From positions 1 to 39,335 of the forward strand of contig JAQWGO010000071.1 of NCBI GenBank assembly GCA_029238175.1: a stretch of DNA of 39,335 bases. The letters run 5' to 3'. The position numbers and the translations under genes were made by a program. How positions within the stretch are numbered: position 1 is the stretch's first letter; the number at the start of each line of letters is the position of its first letter. Under the pieces are notes generated by a model, which saw nothing but the letters and a program-made list of their open reading frames with translations, was not told the origin of the DNA and did not search any database. Source of the stretch: Henriciella sp. (lineage in GTDB: Bacteria > Pseudomonadota > Alphaproteobacteria > Caulobacterales > Hyphomonadaceae). Below are positions 32,377-39,335 of the stretch, in pieces.

Positions 32377-33728
32377 ACTGCATCACCATATAAATCATAC
32401 GCGTCCGCGTCATTGATCTTGGCAGAAACAATATCGCCGGGCGTTAGGGCCGCGTCGCTTTTCAGATAAACAACACCATCAATCTCTGGTGCATCGGCTT
32501 TAGACCGGGCGAGCCATTCCCCAGCTTCGTCACTTGGGCCGTCAATGATGACGTCTTGTGTCGTACCGATCTGAGCCGCGGCGCGGGCAGCAGAAACTTC
32601 GCCTTGCACTTGCATGAAACGGTGCCAACGTTCTTCTTTAACTTCTTCAGGCAGGTGACCGGGCAAGTCGCGGCTATCTGCGCTATGCACATTCTCATAT
32701 TTGAAACAGCCAGCACGGTCGATTTTTGCTTCACGAATAAAGTCGAGCAGGATTTGGAAATCTTCTTCCGTTTCACCAGGGAACCCAACAATAAAGGTCG
32801 AACGGATGGCCAGTTCAGGCACGTCGCGCCGCCACTGTTGAATACGTTCCAGAACTTTGTCTTGTTTCGCAGGGCGCTTCATCGCTTTTAGAACATTTGC
32901 GCTGGCATGTTGGAACGGAATATCCAGATATGGCGTGATCAAGCCCTCGCCCATAAGCGGGATAACTTTGTCGACGCTTGGATAAGGATAGACATAATGC
33001 ATCCGCGCCCACACGCCCAACGTGCCGAGGCCTTTGGCTAGATCAAGAAAGCGCGTATCATATTCGTCGCCTTTCCAGACCTGTTTCTGGTATTTCATGT
33101 CGAGGCCGTAGGCGCTGGTATCTTGGCTGATAACCAGCAGCTCTTTTACGCCTGCACGCACCAATTGCTCCGCTTCGATCAGCACGTGGTGGATTGGGCG
33201 TGAGACAAGGTCACCGCGCAACTTTGGGATGATGCAAAAGCTACAGCGATTGTTGCAGCCTTCAGATATTTTCAAGTACGCATAGTGGCGGGGCGTCAGG
33301 CGCAGGCCGCTTTCTGGCACCAGATCAACTTTATGATTGTGCGGTTGCGTTAGGTGCTGATGCACCGCGTCCATCACTTGCTCATATTGTTGCGGCCCAG
33401 TGACCGCGAGGACTTTTGGGTGCGCCTTCTCGATAACGTCTGGTTCTGCGCCAAGGCAGCCGGTGACGATAACTTTGCCATTGGCCTCAATAGCCTCACC
33501 AATCGCGTCGAGGCTCTCCTCGCGCGCACTGTCGAGGAACCCACATGTGTTCACAAGCACAAGATCAGCGCCGCTATAATCAGGGCTGATCTGATAACCT
33601 TCTGCCCGCAAGCGCGTCACAATCCGCTCACTATCCACCAGCGCCTTCGGGCAACCGAGTGAGACAATGCCAACTTTTGGAATGGCAGGTGGGCGAATTG
33701 GGGCTTGTGGCACAGGTATCGTCGTCAT
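32373..33728 (-). CDS. rimO: Ribosomal protein S12 methylthiotransferase RimO
   Basis: A radical-SAM enzyme that adds a methylthio group to Asp89 of ribosomal protein S12. Seen: [15 protein letters not shown] with C26, then NTCGFL (C62) and VTGCLGAEP (C91) for the second cluster, and the radical-SAM motif C158-NNR-C162-SF-C165 ([17 protein letters not shown]). [16 protein letters not shown] and a C-terminal TRAM-like segment follow. The 451-residue length is normal for RimO. The start at 33728 lacks a clear ribosome site. The next gene is divergent, 47 bases away. Confidence 0.96.
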   Translation of the reverse strand: MTTIPVPQAPIRPPAIPKVGIVSLGCPKALVDSERIVTRLRAEGYQISPDYSGADLVLVNTCGFLDSAREESLDAIGEAIEANGKVIVTGCLGAEPDVIEKAHPKVLAVTGPQQYEQVMDAVHQHLTQPHNHKVDLVPESGLRLTPRHYAYLKISEGCNNRCSFCIIPKLRGDLVSRPIHHVLIEAEQLVRAGVKELLVISQDTSAYGLDMKYQKQVWKGDEYDTRFLDLAKGLGTLGVWARMHYVYPYPSVDKVIPLMGEGLITPYLDIPFQHASANVLKAMKRPAKQDKVLERIQQWRRDVPELAIRSTFIVGFPGETEEDFQILLDFIREAKIDRAGCFKYENVHSADSRDLPGHLPEEVKEERWHRFMQVQGEVSAARAAAQIGTTQDVIIDGPSDEAGEWLARSKADAPEIDGVVYLKSDAALTPGDIVSAKINDADAYDLYGDAV

Positions 33729-33775
33729 GGGCGCTCTGCTATAGGGTTAGTGCGGGTTTGGAAAGGATAGGGCGC

Positions 33776-34177
33776 ATGACGGATACGGCAAAGACACCAA
33801 ATCGTGGCCGATTATGGGGCATTGTGACCGGTGCCGCCATCTTGGCTTTGCTTGGGGGACTTGCATTCTGGTTCCAAATTCAAGCAGGCGGCGGCATGGG
33901 CTGGGTCGGTTGGCTGATCACTGCAACACTTACGACGATCATTTATGGCATGTTTTTCTATTTTGGATGCCTGATGTTTGAGAATACGCTTGAGCAATTC
34001 ATCGTGTCAGACACGTTCAAGAGAAAGAATAAATGGCTCGATGTTGAGACGAAAACACGTTCCAGCGATGATGCAAAAACTGATATTTGGGTAAAGCATT
34101 ACGTCTTCACGCGCACGATGTTCGCGATTGGCATCTTACCGCTTATCGCCTGCATCTATTTGTTCTGGTTCGCCTAA
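33776..34177 (+). CDS. Hypothetical membrane protein
   Basis: A 133-residue protein with three likely helices (about residues 13-31, 37-60 and 110-131), with a hydrophilic segment between the second and third (KNKWLDVETKTRSSDDAK). The start at 33776 has AAAGGA upstream and gives the shortest sensible protein; the frame is open upstream to 33659, but that part overlaps rimO on the other strand. Its stop overlaps the stop of the DUF427 gene (34174-34177). No family recognised. Confidence 0.65.
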   Translation: MTDTAKTPNRGRLWGIVTGAAILALLGGLAFWFQIQAGGGMGWVGWLITATLTTIIYGMFFYFGCLMFENTLEQFIVSDTFKRKNKWLDVETKTRSSDDAKTDIWVKHYVFTRTMFAIGILPLIACIYLFWFA

Positions 34178-34545
34178 CCCAGATCAATCCGATCAATTTT
34201 GCTTGGATAAAATGCCAAGGCCTCTTTGATCTCAGCAACCGCTGAAAACGGTGTCTCATATGTCCACACCGCATTCTCGATAAGTGAGCCATCGGCTGCG
34301 CGAATATGAAAGTATGCAGCCTCCCCTTTATAAGGGCACCAACTGGTATGATCTGATCGCTCCAGACGCGCCATATCAGCAGCGGACCGGGGCAGGTAAA
34401 TAGCTGGCGGATAGCTAGCTTCCCGCAACTCAAAATACTGTCCAGCATCAACCAAAACGGCGCCGCCCAAATGGACACGCGCCGCGTTGTTCTTCAATTT
34501 AATTGTAATCGGATGATCTGAATTTGGTTCCAGATGCTGACGCAT
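34174..34545 (-). CDS. DUF427 domain protein
   Basis: A 123-residue protein matching the DUF427 pattern: ITIKLKNNAARVHLGGAVLVD, then EASYPPAIYLPRSAADMARL, HTSWCPYKGEAAYFHIR, and NAVWTYETPFSAVAEIKEAL with FYPSKID at the end. The family is common in bacteria and fungi and its biochemical role is unknown. The ATG overlaps the stop of grxD by one base (TGATG), so translation is coupled with glutaredoxin, which could hint at a redox or metal link. Confidence 0.88.
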   Translation of the reverse strand: MRQHLEPNSDHPITIKLKNNAARVHLGGAVLVDAGQYFELREASYPPAIYLPRSAADMARLERSDHTSWCPYKGEAAYFHIRAADGSLIENAVWTYETPFSAVAEIKEALAFYPSKIDRIDLG

Positions 34546-34880
34546 CAGGCCGCTTCCATCTCAATGCCATTTTCAGCCATATATTCTTTCAACTCGCCAG
34601 CTTCGAACATCTCTTTGATGATATCGCACCCGCCCACAAACTCACCTTTAACGTAGAGTTGAGGGATGGTTGGCCAGTTAGAGAACTGTTTGATGCCTTC
34701 GCGAACGCCTTGGTCTTCAAGTACGTTCACGGCGTTATACTCGACGCCAAGATAGTCGAGAACTTGCACAACAACAGAGCTAAACCCGCATTGCGGAAAG
34801 GTGGGCGTGCCCTTCATGAACAGAAGAACTTCGTTGGCCTTTACGGCCTCGCCCAGTGATTTTTGTACGTCGTCAGACAT
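34545..34880 (-). CDS. grxD: Grx4-type monothiol glutaredoxin
   Basis: A CGFS glutaredoxin that binds and hands over [2Fe-2S] clusters, usually with a BolA partner. Seen: the active site FPQCGFSS with Cys31, VEYNAVNVLEDQGVREGI, WPTIPQLYVKGEFVGGCDI and MFEAGELKE. The 111-residue length is normal. The ribosome site AGGAG sits in the loop of a short inverted repeat just before the ATG. No bolA gene is seen in the window, though bolA and grxD are adjacent in many alphaproteobacteria. DUF427 follows with a one-base overlap. Confidence 0.95.
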   Translation of the reverse strand: MSDDVQKSLGEAVKANEVLLFMKGTPTFPQCGFSSVVVQVLDYLGVEYNAVNVLEDQGVREGIKQFSNWPTIPQLYVKGEFVGGCDIIKEMFEAGELKEYMAENGIEMEAA

Positions 34881-34881
34881 C

Positions 34882-34898
34882 TCGCGGTCTCCTCGCGA
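34882..34898 (-). promoter_or_regulatory. Hairpin with the grxD ribosome site in its loop
   Basis: On the minus strand TCGCG, then AGGAGAC, then CGCGA, then the grxD ATG after one base. The five-base stem would hold the Shine-Dalgarno AGGAG exposed in the loop, close to the start. Could tune translation of grxD; a stem of this size may also be chance in GC-rich DNA. Confidence 0.25.
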
Positions 34899-34949
34899 TA
34901 AAACTTAAGTTGCAGCAGAGATTGGCGCAGAGGCGCAAGCAATCAAGGC

Positions 34950-35276
34950 TTAGGTCGTTTCTTTCATCACCTGGTCGCGTGCGATTGGCAGTAATTCAGC
35001 CATTTGCTCACGAATGCGTTGGTCACTTCGGTCTACGCCTTTGGCGTCAAAGTCACCGCGAACTTTGCGGAACACGTCCTCGTCACCAGCTTCTTCTAGA
35101 TCTGAAAGAACGACTTCTTTCGCATAAGCGTCAGCTTCAGCGCCATGCAAATCCATTAGGTCAGCCGCCCATAGGCCGAGCAATTTATTGCGGCGACCCA
35201 TCACTTTAAACTCATTCGCAGAGTCCATAGCGAATTTAGCTTCTTCCGCGCGTTCGCGATCATCAAATGAAGACAT
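34950..35276 (-). CDS. DUF1476 family protein (F1-ATPase inhibitor zeta-subunit type)
   Basis: A 108-residue helical protein of the family whose Paracoccus member (zeta subunit) inhibits the F1 motor in hydrolysis. Seen: MSSFDDRERAEEAKFAMDSA, then NKLLGLWAADLM, a middle with KEVVLSDLEEAGDEDVFRKV, and RIREQMAELLPIARDQVM. The start at 35276 (MSSFDD) is family-normal; the open frame runs to 35333 without similarity. It is divergent from purC, an arrangement I know from alphaproteobacteria. Whether it inhibits the ATPase here is a family statement, not shown. Confidence 0.9.
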   Translation of the reverse strand: MSSFDDRERAEEAKFAMDSANEFKVMGRRNKLLGLWAADLMDLHGAEADAYAKEVVLSDLEEAGDEDVFRKVRGDFDAKGVDRSDQRIREQMAELLPIARDQVMKETT

Positions 35277-35441
35277 AAGTCTATACCCTTTCCGGGAGGA
35301 TAGTGTTTCTACCCCTAATATAGGCGTTCCCACCCCTTTGGTGCAAGAAGCCTTTTGCCAGAAAGCACTGCGTGTCGTATGGGAAGCGCTTGTATTGGGG
35401 CGGGGCTGAGTCGGCCCTGCGCATATTCAGGAGAGTTCGCC

Positions 35442-36212
35442 ATGTCACGCAAACGCATGATCTATGAAGGCAAGGCCAAAATTCTTTATGAAGGGCCAGA
35501 GCCAAACACCCTTATTCAATACTTCAAAGATGACGCAACGGCCTTCAATGCCGAGAAAAAAGCGATCCTCGACGGCAAGGGCGTTCTGAACAATCGCATT
35601 TCAGAATTCATGATGACGCGCCTTGGCAGTGTCGGTATTCCCAACCACTTCATCAAACGCCTGAATATGCGTGAGCAGCTCATCAAAAAAGTTGAGATCG
35701 TTCCGCTTGAAGTGATCGTTCGCAATGTTGCCGCTGGTACAATGTCAAAACGCCTCGGCATTGCTGAAGGAACACAGCTGCCCCGCGCCATTGTTGAATT
35801 CTGTCTGAAGAATGATGAACTTGGCGATCCGCTCGTCTCTGAAGAGCATATTGCCGCCTTTAACTGGGCGCAGCCACACGAGATGGATGAAATTATTGCG
35901 ATGGCCCTGCGTGTGAACGACTTTATGTCGGGCCTCTTCGCGGGCGTTGGCATCAAGCTGATTGATTTCAAACTTGAGTTTGGACGCTATTTTGAAGATG
36001 AAACCCAGCGCATCATTCTAGCTGACAAGATTAGCCCAGATAGCTGCCGTCTATGGGATCTTGAGACGAATGAGAAGCTCGACAAGGATCGGTTCCGCCG
36101 TGACCTTGGCGGCGTAACAGAGGCTTATGCCGAGGTGGCGCGCCGACTTGGCATCATCAAGGAATCGGCCGGGGGCGCTGAAATCGTGGACATTAAGAGC
36201 GGCGGAAAGTAG
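35442..36212 (+). CDS. purC: Phosphoribosylaminoimidazole-succinocarboxamide synthase
   Basis: Condenses CAIR with aspartate (ATP-dependent) in de novo purine synthesis. Seen: [52 protein letters not shown]-type [47 protein letters not shown] and [14 protein letters not shown]. The 256-residue length is normal. The start at 35442 has CAGGAGAG upstream. The DUF1476 gene is divergent on the left. A sulfotransferase-like gene and then purS follow on the right. Confidence 0.96.
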   Translation: MSRKRMIYEGKAKILYEGPEPNTLIQYFKDDATAFNAEKKAILDGKGVLNNRISEFMMTRLGSVGIPNHFIKRLNMREQLIKKVEIVPLEVIVRNVAAGTMSKRLGIAEGTQLPRAIVEFCLKNDELGDPLVSEEHIAAFNWAQPHEMDEIIAMALRVNDFMSGLFAGVGIKLIDFKLEFGRYFEDETQRIILADKISPDSCRLWDLETNEKLDKDRFRRDLGGVTEAYAEVARRLGIIKESAGGAEIVDIKSGGK

Positions 36213-36238
36213 CGTTTCCTCAAAAAGGGGAGGGCTAC

Positions 36239-36955
36239 ATGGCTTTAAAAGTAATCGGGGCAGGCTTCGGCCGCACAGGAACGTTGTCCATGAAGGCCGC
36301 GCTTGAGCGGCTTGGCTTCAATAAATGTCACCACATGATCGAAGTTCTAATGCCCGATGATCCAACGCAGCTGGATTATTGGGATGCTATTGGGCAGGGC
36401 GAGCGACCCGGCTGGGATGATATCTTCGACGGCTATGAAGCCTGTGTTGATTTCCCCTCTAGCGTTTATTGGAAAGAGCTAAGCGAGGCCTATCCAGACG
36501 CAAAAGTTGTTCTGACCGTTCGCGATTTTGAAAGCTGGTATAAAAGTGCGGCATCGACAATCTTTGCCGTGGGCAAATCTCAACCGGCTTGGACAAAAAT
36601 TATCCCCAAACCCCGCAAAATTTCCCGGATGACCGATAATATTATCTGGCAAGGTAAGTTTGACGGGAAATTCGAAGATAAAGCCTATGCCGAACAAGTA
36701 TGGAATAATCATATTGAAGAGGTGAAGGACGGGTTGCCCGCTGACCGCCTCTTGGTTTTTCAGGTTAAAGACGGCTGGGGATCATTATGCGCTTTTCTAA
36801 ACTTGCCCATCCCCGATGAAGCTTTTCCACGGGTGAATGATACAGCGCAATTCCATGAAATGATCAAAGGCATGAACCGCATGGCTCATGTGCCGTGGAT
36901 TGCGGGCGGTGTCCTGATTGCCGCGGCAATTGCCGCCTATCTGGCATTCCAATAG
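36239..36955 (+). CDS. Sulfotransferase-family protein with C-terminal membrane helix
   Basis: A P-loop sulfotransferase of the Sulfotransfer_4 (PF17784) type. Seen: GAGFGRTGTLSMKAALERLGF at the N-terminus (PAPS phosphate-binding loop), KCHHMIEVL, the GYEACVDFPSSVYWKEL stretch, the 3'-phosphate-binding segment AKVVLTVRDFESWYKSA, and VFQVKDGWGSLCAFLN. The last 22 residues (WIAGGVLIAAAIAAYLAF) form a membrane anchor, common in this group. The acceptor is unknown and the family's true activity is often unproven. It lies between purC and purS with a GGGGAGGG ribosome site. Confidence 0.85.
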   Translation: MALKVIGAGFGRTGTLSMKAALERLGFNKCHHMIEVLMPDDPTQLDYWDAIGQGERPGWDDIFDGYEACVDFPSSVYWKELSEAYPDAKVVLTVRDFESWYKSAASTIFAVGKSQPAWTKIIPKPRKISRMTDNIIWQGKFDGKFEDKAYAEQVWNNHIEEVKDGLPADRLLVFQVKDGWGSLCAFLNLPIPDEAFPRVNDTAQFHEMIKGMNRMAHVPWIAGGVLIAAAIAAYLAFQ

Positions 36956-37005
36956 TGTACAGATTGCGATAGACGAGTTGCGACTCACAATGCGGAGATT
37001 GATCC

Positions 37006-37248
37006 ATGAAAGCTATTGTCCATGTCGGCCTGAAACCCGGCGTTCTTGATCCGCAAGGCAAAGCTGTTGCTGACACACTTGGCCGGATGGGCTTCGGTGA
37101 AGTTGCAGGCGCACGTATCGGCAAAGTCATTGAGCTTGATCTAGATGGCGTTGCTGAGGCAGATGCAGAAGCGCGCGTTAAAGAGATGTGCGAAAAGCTA
37201 CTCGCAAATACGGTCATTGAAAGCTACCGGATCGAGCTTTCAAGCTAA
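37006..37248 (+). CDS. purS: Phosphoribosylformylglycinamidine synthase subunit PurS
   Basis: The small subunit of the three-part FGAM synthase with PurQ and PurL. Seen: MKAIVHVGLKPGVLDPQGKA, VADTLGRMGFGEVAGARIGK, VIELDLDG and MCEKLLANTVIESYRIEL. The 80-residue length is normal. The site GGAGA precedes the start. purQ and purL, which usually follow purS, are not in the window; the next gene is a small secreted protein. Confidence 0.95.
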   Translation: MKAIVHVGLKPGVLDPQGKAVADTLGRMGFGEVAGARIGKVIELDLDGVAEADAEARVKEMCEKLLANTVIESYRIELSS

Positions 37249-37350
37249 ACGAAGCGCCTTGTTTGCTGATAAAGCACTCTAATAACTGATCAGCACCCCA
37301 GATGCGGGTCAGGGTCGCAACCTTGGCCCATTTTGTGCTTATATGGCGGT

Positions 37351-37689
37351 ATGAAACAGTTCGTTCTTCCGCTCGCTTTGTTCGCACTTGCTATTCCGGC
37401 CTCTGCTGAGGTTTGCCGGTTCGAAGCCACAAGCTGGATTGAAAGCGGCATCACCTATCGAACAGAGATTTCGACAATCGCGGATAATGGCTGCAAGCGC
37501 ATTATTCAGAGCATCGATGGCGTCGAAGAGAGCGGCAATGATTGCAATTGCGATCTGATCATTGATGGCCGCGAAGGCCATTTCAAAGCCCCTGACCCTT
37601 TCGCGCAAACCAAATTGCTCGAAATCTGTCACGGTCCAGAAGGCGAGAAGGTTGAGGAAGAACCTTGGCTCACGATTGTTGAGGACTAG
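37351..37689 (+). CDS. Small secreted Cys-rich protein
   Basis: A 112-residue protein with a signal peptide (MKQFVLPLALFALAIPASA, cleavage before EVCRF). The mature part has five cysteines (EVCRFEA, NGCKRI, DCNCDLI, EICHGP), which suggests disulfides in the periplasm. No family known. The start at 37351 is chosen for the signal peptide; the open frame begins at 37333. It is convergent with the GNAT gene, with three bases between stops. Confidence 0.65.
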   Translation: MKQFVLPLALFALAIPASAEVCRFEATSWIESGITYRTEISTIADNGCKRIIQSIDGVEESGNDCNCDLIIDGREGHFKAPDPFAQTKLLEICHGPEGEKVEEEPWLTIVED

Positions 37690-37692
37690 CGC

Positions 37693-38223
37693 CTAAAGCA
37701 CCTTTGCCATCACGATATCGTCGAACAATTTGTCTCCGACCTGAAACTGACGGTCACCAATCTTGGCGTAGCCCTCCCGCTTATAGAACGCGATTGCCCG
37801 GTGGTTCTCTTCATAGGTGCCAAGCAATATGTTTGGAGCGTTGAGCACGCGCCCGTAGGCATCACAGGCATCATTGAGCAAGCGCCCTGCCCCCGTGCCG
37901 TGATATTTAGAGAAGACATATATGCGTTTCAGCTCAATATCATTTGGGTCATGCTCTACTGGCAAATCAGGTGCACAAGTCACCGCATAACCAATTGGCG
38001 CGCCTGTTGCGGCATATTCGGCAATCCAGCAAGCATAACGCGGGTCGTCAGCGGTTAGATACCCGCGATACATCTCAACACTATGCTGCTTATGGCAATG
38101 CGCCACCAGATCAGGGCCCGGAATGATCTCTACGAAGCTTTCCAGAAAGGTCCCAATGCCAACGGCCCCGAGGGCATATTCATCCCCCGGGGCCGCTTTG
38201 CGTATGGAAATTTTAGACGTCAA
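37693..38223 (-). CDS. GNAT family N-acetyltransferase
   Basis: An acetyl-CoA-dependent acetyltransferase. Seen: SIRKAAPGDEYALGAVGIGTF, IGYAVTCAPDLP, the acetyl-CoA loop IYVFSKYHGTGAGRLLND (R/Q-x-x-G-x-G/A form), and LGTYEENHRAIAFYKREGY. The 176-residue length is normal. The start is a TTG at 38223; there is no ATG until deep in the fold, so a rare start is likely. It begins 7 bases after the icd stop, on the same strand, so may be translationally coupled. The substrate is unknown. Confidence 0.88.
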   Translation of the reverse strand: MTSKISIRKAAPGDEYALGAVGIGTFLESFVEIIPGPDLVAHCHKQHSVEMYRGYLTADDPRYACWIAEYAATGAPIGYAVTCAPDLPVEHDPNDIELKRIYVFSKYHGTGAGRLLNDACDAYGRVLNAPNILLGTYEENHRAIAFYKREGYAKIGDRQFQVGDKLFDDIVMAKVL

Positions 38224-38230
38224 AGACGGC

Positions 38231-39335
38231 TTAGCTCGCAGACATTGCGCGCTCGAAATTGGTCGAAACCGCTTCGAGGAAGCCTTCAGTCGTCAGCCAC
38301 TCTTGGTTCGGACCAACAAGTAGAGCCAAGTCTTTTGTCATCTGACCAGCTTCAACCGTCTTAACGATTGTCTGCTCAAGCGTTTGAGCGAACTTGACGA
38401 CTTCTGGTGTGTTATCCATGCGGCCACGGTGCTGCAGACCCTGGGTCCAAGCATAGATAGACGCGATAGAGTTCGTAGACGTCGCTTCGCCCTTCTGGTG
38501 GTTACGGTAGTGACGGGTCACTGTGCCGTGGGCCGCTTCGGCCTCAACAGTCTTGCCGTCCGGTGTCATCAAAACAGATGTCATCAGGCCAAGTGAGCCA
38601 TAGCCCTGCGCAACCGTGTCAGACTGAACGTCGCCGTCATAGTTCTTACAAGCCCAGACATAACCGCCAGACCATTTCATTGCCGCCGCAACCATATCGT
38701 CGATCAAGCGGTGCTCATATGTGCCGCCAAACTCTGCGAACGCGTCTTTAAATTCAGCGTCGAAGACTTCTTGGAAAATATCCTTGAAGCGACCATCATA
38801 CTTTTTCATGATCGTGTTCTTGGTCGACAAGTAGACAGGCCACTTGCGCTGCAGGCCATAATTCATGCTGGCGCGTGCAAAGTCACGGATCGACTGATCA
38901 AGGTTATACATGCCCATCGCGATGCCGGCTTCTGGGAAGTCGAAAATCTCGTGCTCGATGCTATCAGAACCGTCAGCCGCTTCCCATTTCATGGTCAGCT
39001 TACCAGCGCTTGGGACAAGGAAGTCAGTTGCTTTATACTGGTCACCAAATGCGTGGCGGCCGATGACAACAGGCTTCGTCCAGCCCGGAACCAGACGTGG
39101 AACGTTAGAAATCACGATCGGCTCACGGAAAACAACACCGCCAAGAATGTTACGGATCGTGCCGTTAGGCGACTTCCACATTTGCTTCAGACCGAACTCT
39201 TCGACACGCTGCTCGTCAGGTGTGATCGTCGCACATTTCACTGCAACGCCATATTCTTTCGTGGCGTGCGCCGCGTCGTGAGTGATCTGGTCATCAGTCT
39301 CATCACGCGCCTCAATGCCGAGGTCGTAATATTTC
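38231..39335 (-). CDS. icd: NADP-dependent isocitrate dehydrogenase (5' partial)
   Basis: Converts isocitrate to 2-oxoglutarate in the TCA cycle. The frame is open to the right edge (first residues [15 protein letters not shown]), so about the first 60-70 residues are outside; the GTG at 39241 is internal. Seen: [20 protein letters not shown] (substrate loop), [46 protein letters not shown], the NADP site [19 protein letters not shown], and [20 protein letters not shown]. This is the eukaryote-like homodimeric type common in alphaproteobacteria. Its stop lies 7 bases before the GNAT start. Confidence 0.95.
   Translation of the reverse strand, partial: KYYDLGIEARDETDDQITHDAAHATKEYGVAVKCATITPDEQRVEEFGLKQMWKSPNGTIRNILGGVVFREPIVISNVPRLVPGWTKPVVIGRHAFGDQYKATDFLVPSAGKLTMKWEAADGSDSIEHEIFDFPEAGIAMGMYNLDQSIRDFARASMNYGLQRKWPVYLSTKNTIMKKYDGRFKDIFQEVFDAEFKDAFAEFGGTYEHRLIDDMVAAAMKWSGGYVWACKNYDGDVQSDTVAQGYGSLGLMTSVLMTPDGKTVEAEAAHGTVTRHYRNHQKGEATSTNSIASIYAWTQGLQHRGRMDNTPEVVKFAQTLEQTIVKTVEAGQMTKDLALLVGPNQEWLTTEGFLEAVSTNFERAMSAS

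Noticed and set aside
34856-35209. 117-residue plus-strand ORF opposite DUF1476
   Set aside because: Antisense to a conserved family; composition is Arg/Gln/His-rich as in frame shadows.
37249-37350. Possible tRNA or small RNA between purS and the secreted protein
   Set aside because: No cloverleaf, T-loop or A/B box pattern could be formed by eye.

Overview
This window is a gene-dense stretch of a chromosome from a marine-type alphaproteobacterium. The support is the DUF1476 gene divergent from purC, a CGFS glutaredoxin, RimO, the ligase-associated exonuclease and helicase, a eukaryote-like NADP isocitrate dehydrogenase at the right edge, and moderate GC with a few AT-rich islands. A member of the Maricaulales/Hyphomonadales is my best guess, made from gene style only. 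I saw no rRNA, tRNA, CRISPR array or intact mobile element.

Left part (1-6219): the end of a mannose-1-phosphate guanylyltransferase faces a CMP-sugar synthetase, so a surface-glycan locus probably continues to the left. An MDR oxidoreductase and a crotonase-fold protein overlap by one base. An AT-rich gap of about 640 bases follows and holds a broken phage tail-collar (microcystin-dependent protein) remnant. Next is a tight tsaE-tsaB-tsaD cluster, three of the t6A tRNA-modification genes together.

Middle (6220-17300): lipoproteins, an old yellow enzyme, a small membrane protein overlapping a fatty acid desaturase, glyoxalase I, an Ada-like DNA alkyltransferase, and a bfd ferredoxin behind tandem Fur-like boxes. 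A trypsin-like lipoprotein is joined with no gap to a membrane-protein gene that carries a 1-base frameshift. Then come the ligase-associated metallo-beta-lactamase exonuclease and a large membrane alpha/beta hydrolase.

Middle right (17400-28320): a beta-lactamase-fold hydrolase, a secreted protein, and the Lhr-type helicase that normally sits with the exonuclease and an ATP-dependent ligase; the ligase is not in this window. A secreted parallel beta-helix/PKD/LamG/RTX protein of about 1000 residues follows, broken by two 1-base deletions, one of them in a T6 run. RarD, a second serine hydrolase and a YbjN-like protein complete the block.

Right part (28400-39335): a CitE-like lyase, an AT-rich orphan lipoprotein, an M19 dipeptidase homologue with altered metal ligands, a small HEAGH protein, rimO, DUF427 with grxD, DUF1476, purC and purS separated by a sulfotransferase-like gene, a GNAT acetyltransferase and partial icd.

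The most notable items are the twice-frameshifted RTX protein, the second frameshifted gene, the t6A cluster beside a phage-like remnant, the dispersed DNA-repair module, and the Fur-box/leaderless bfd promoter. No wholly new system could be demonstrated from sequence alone.
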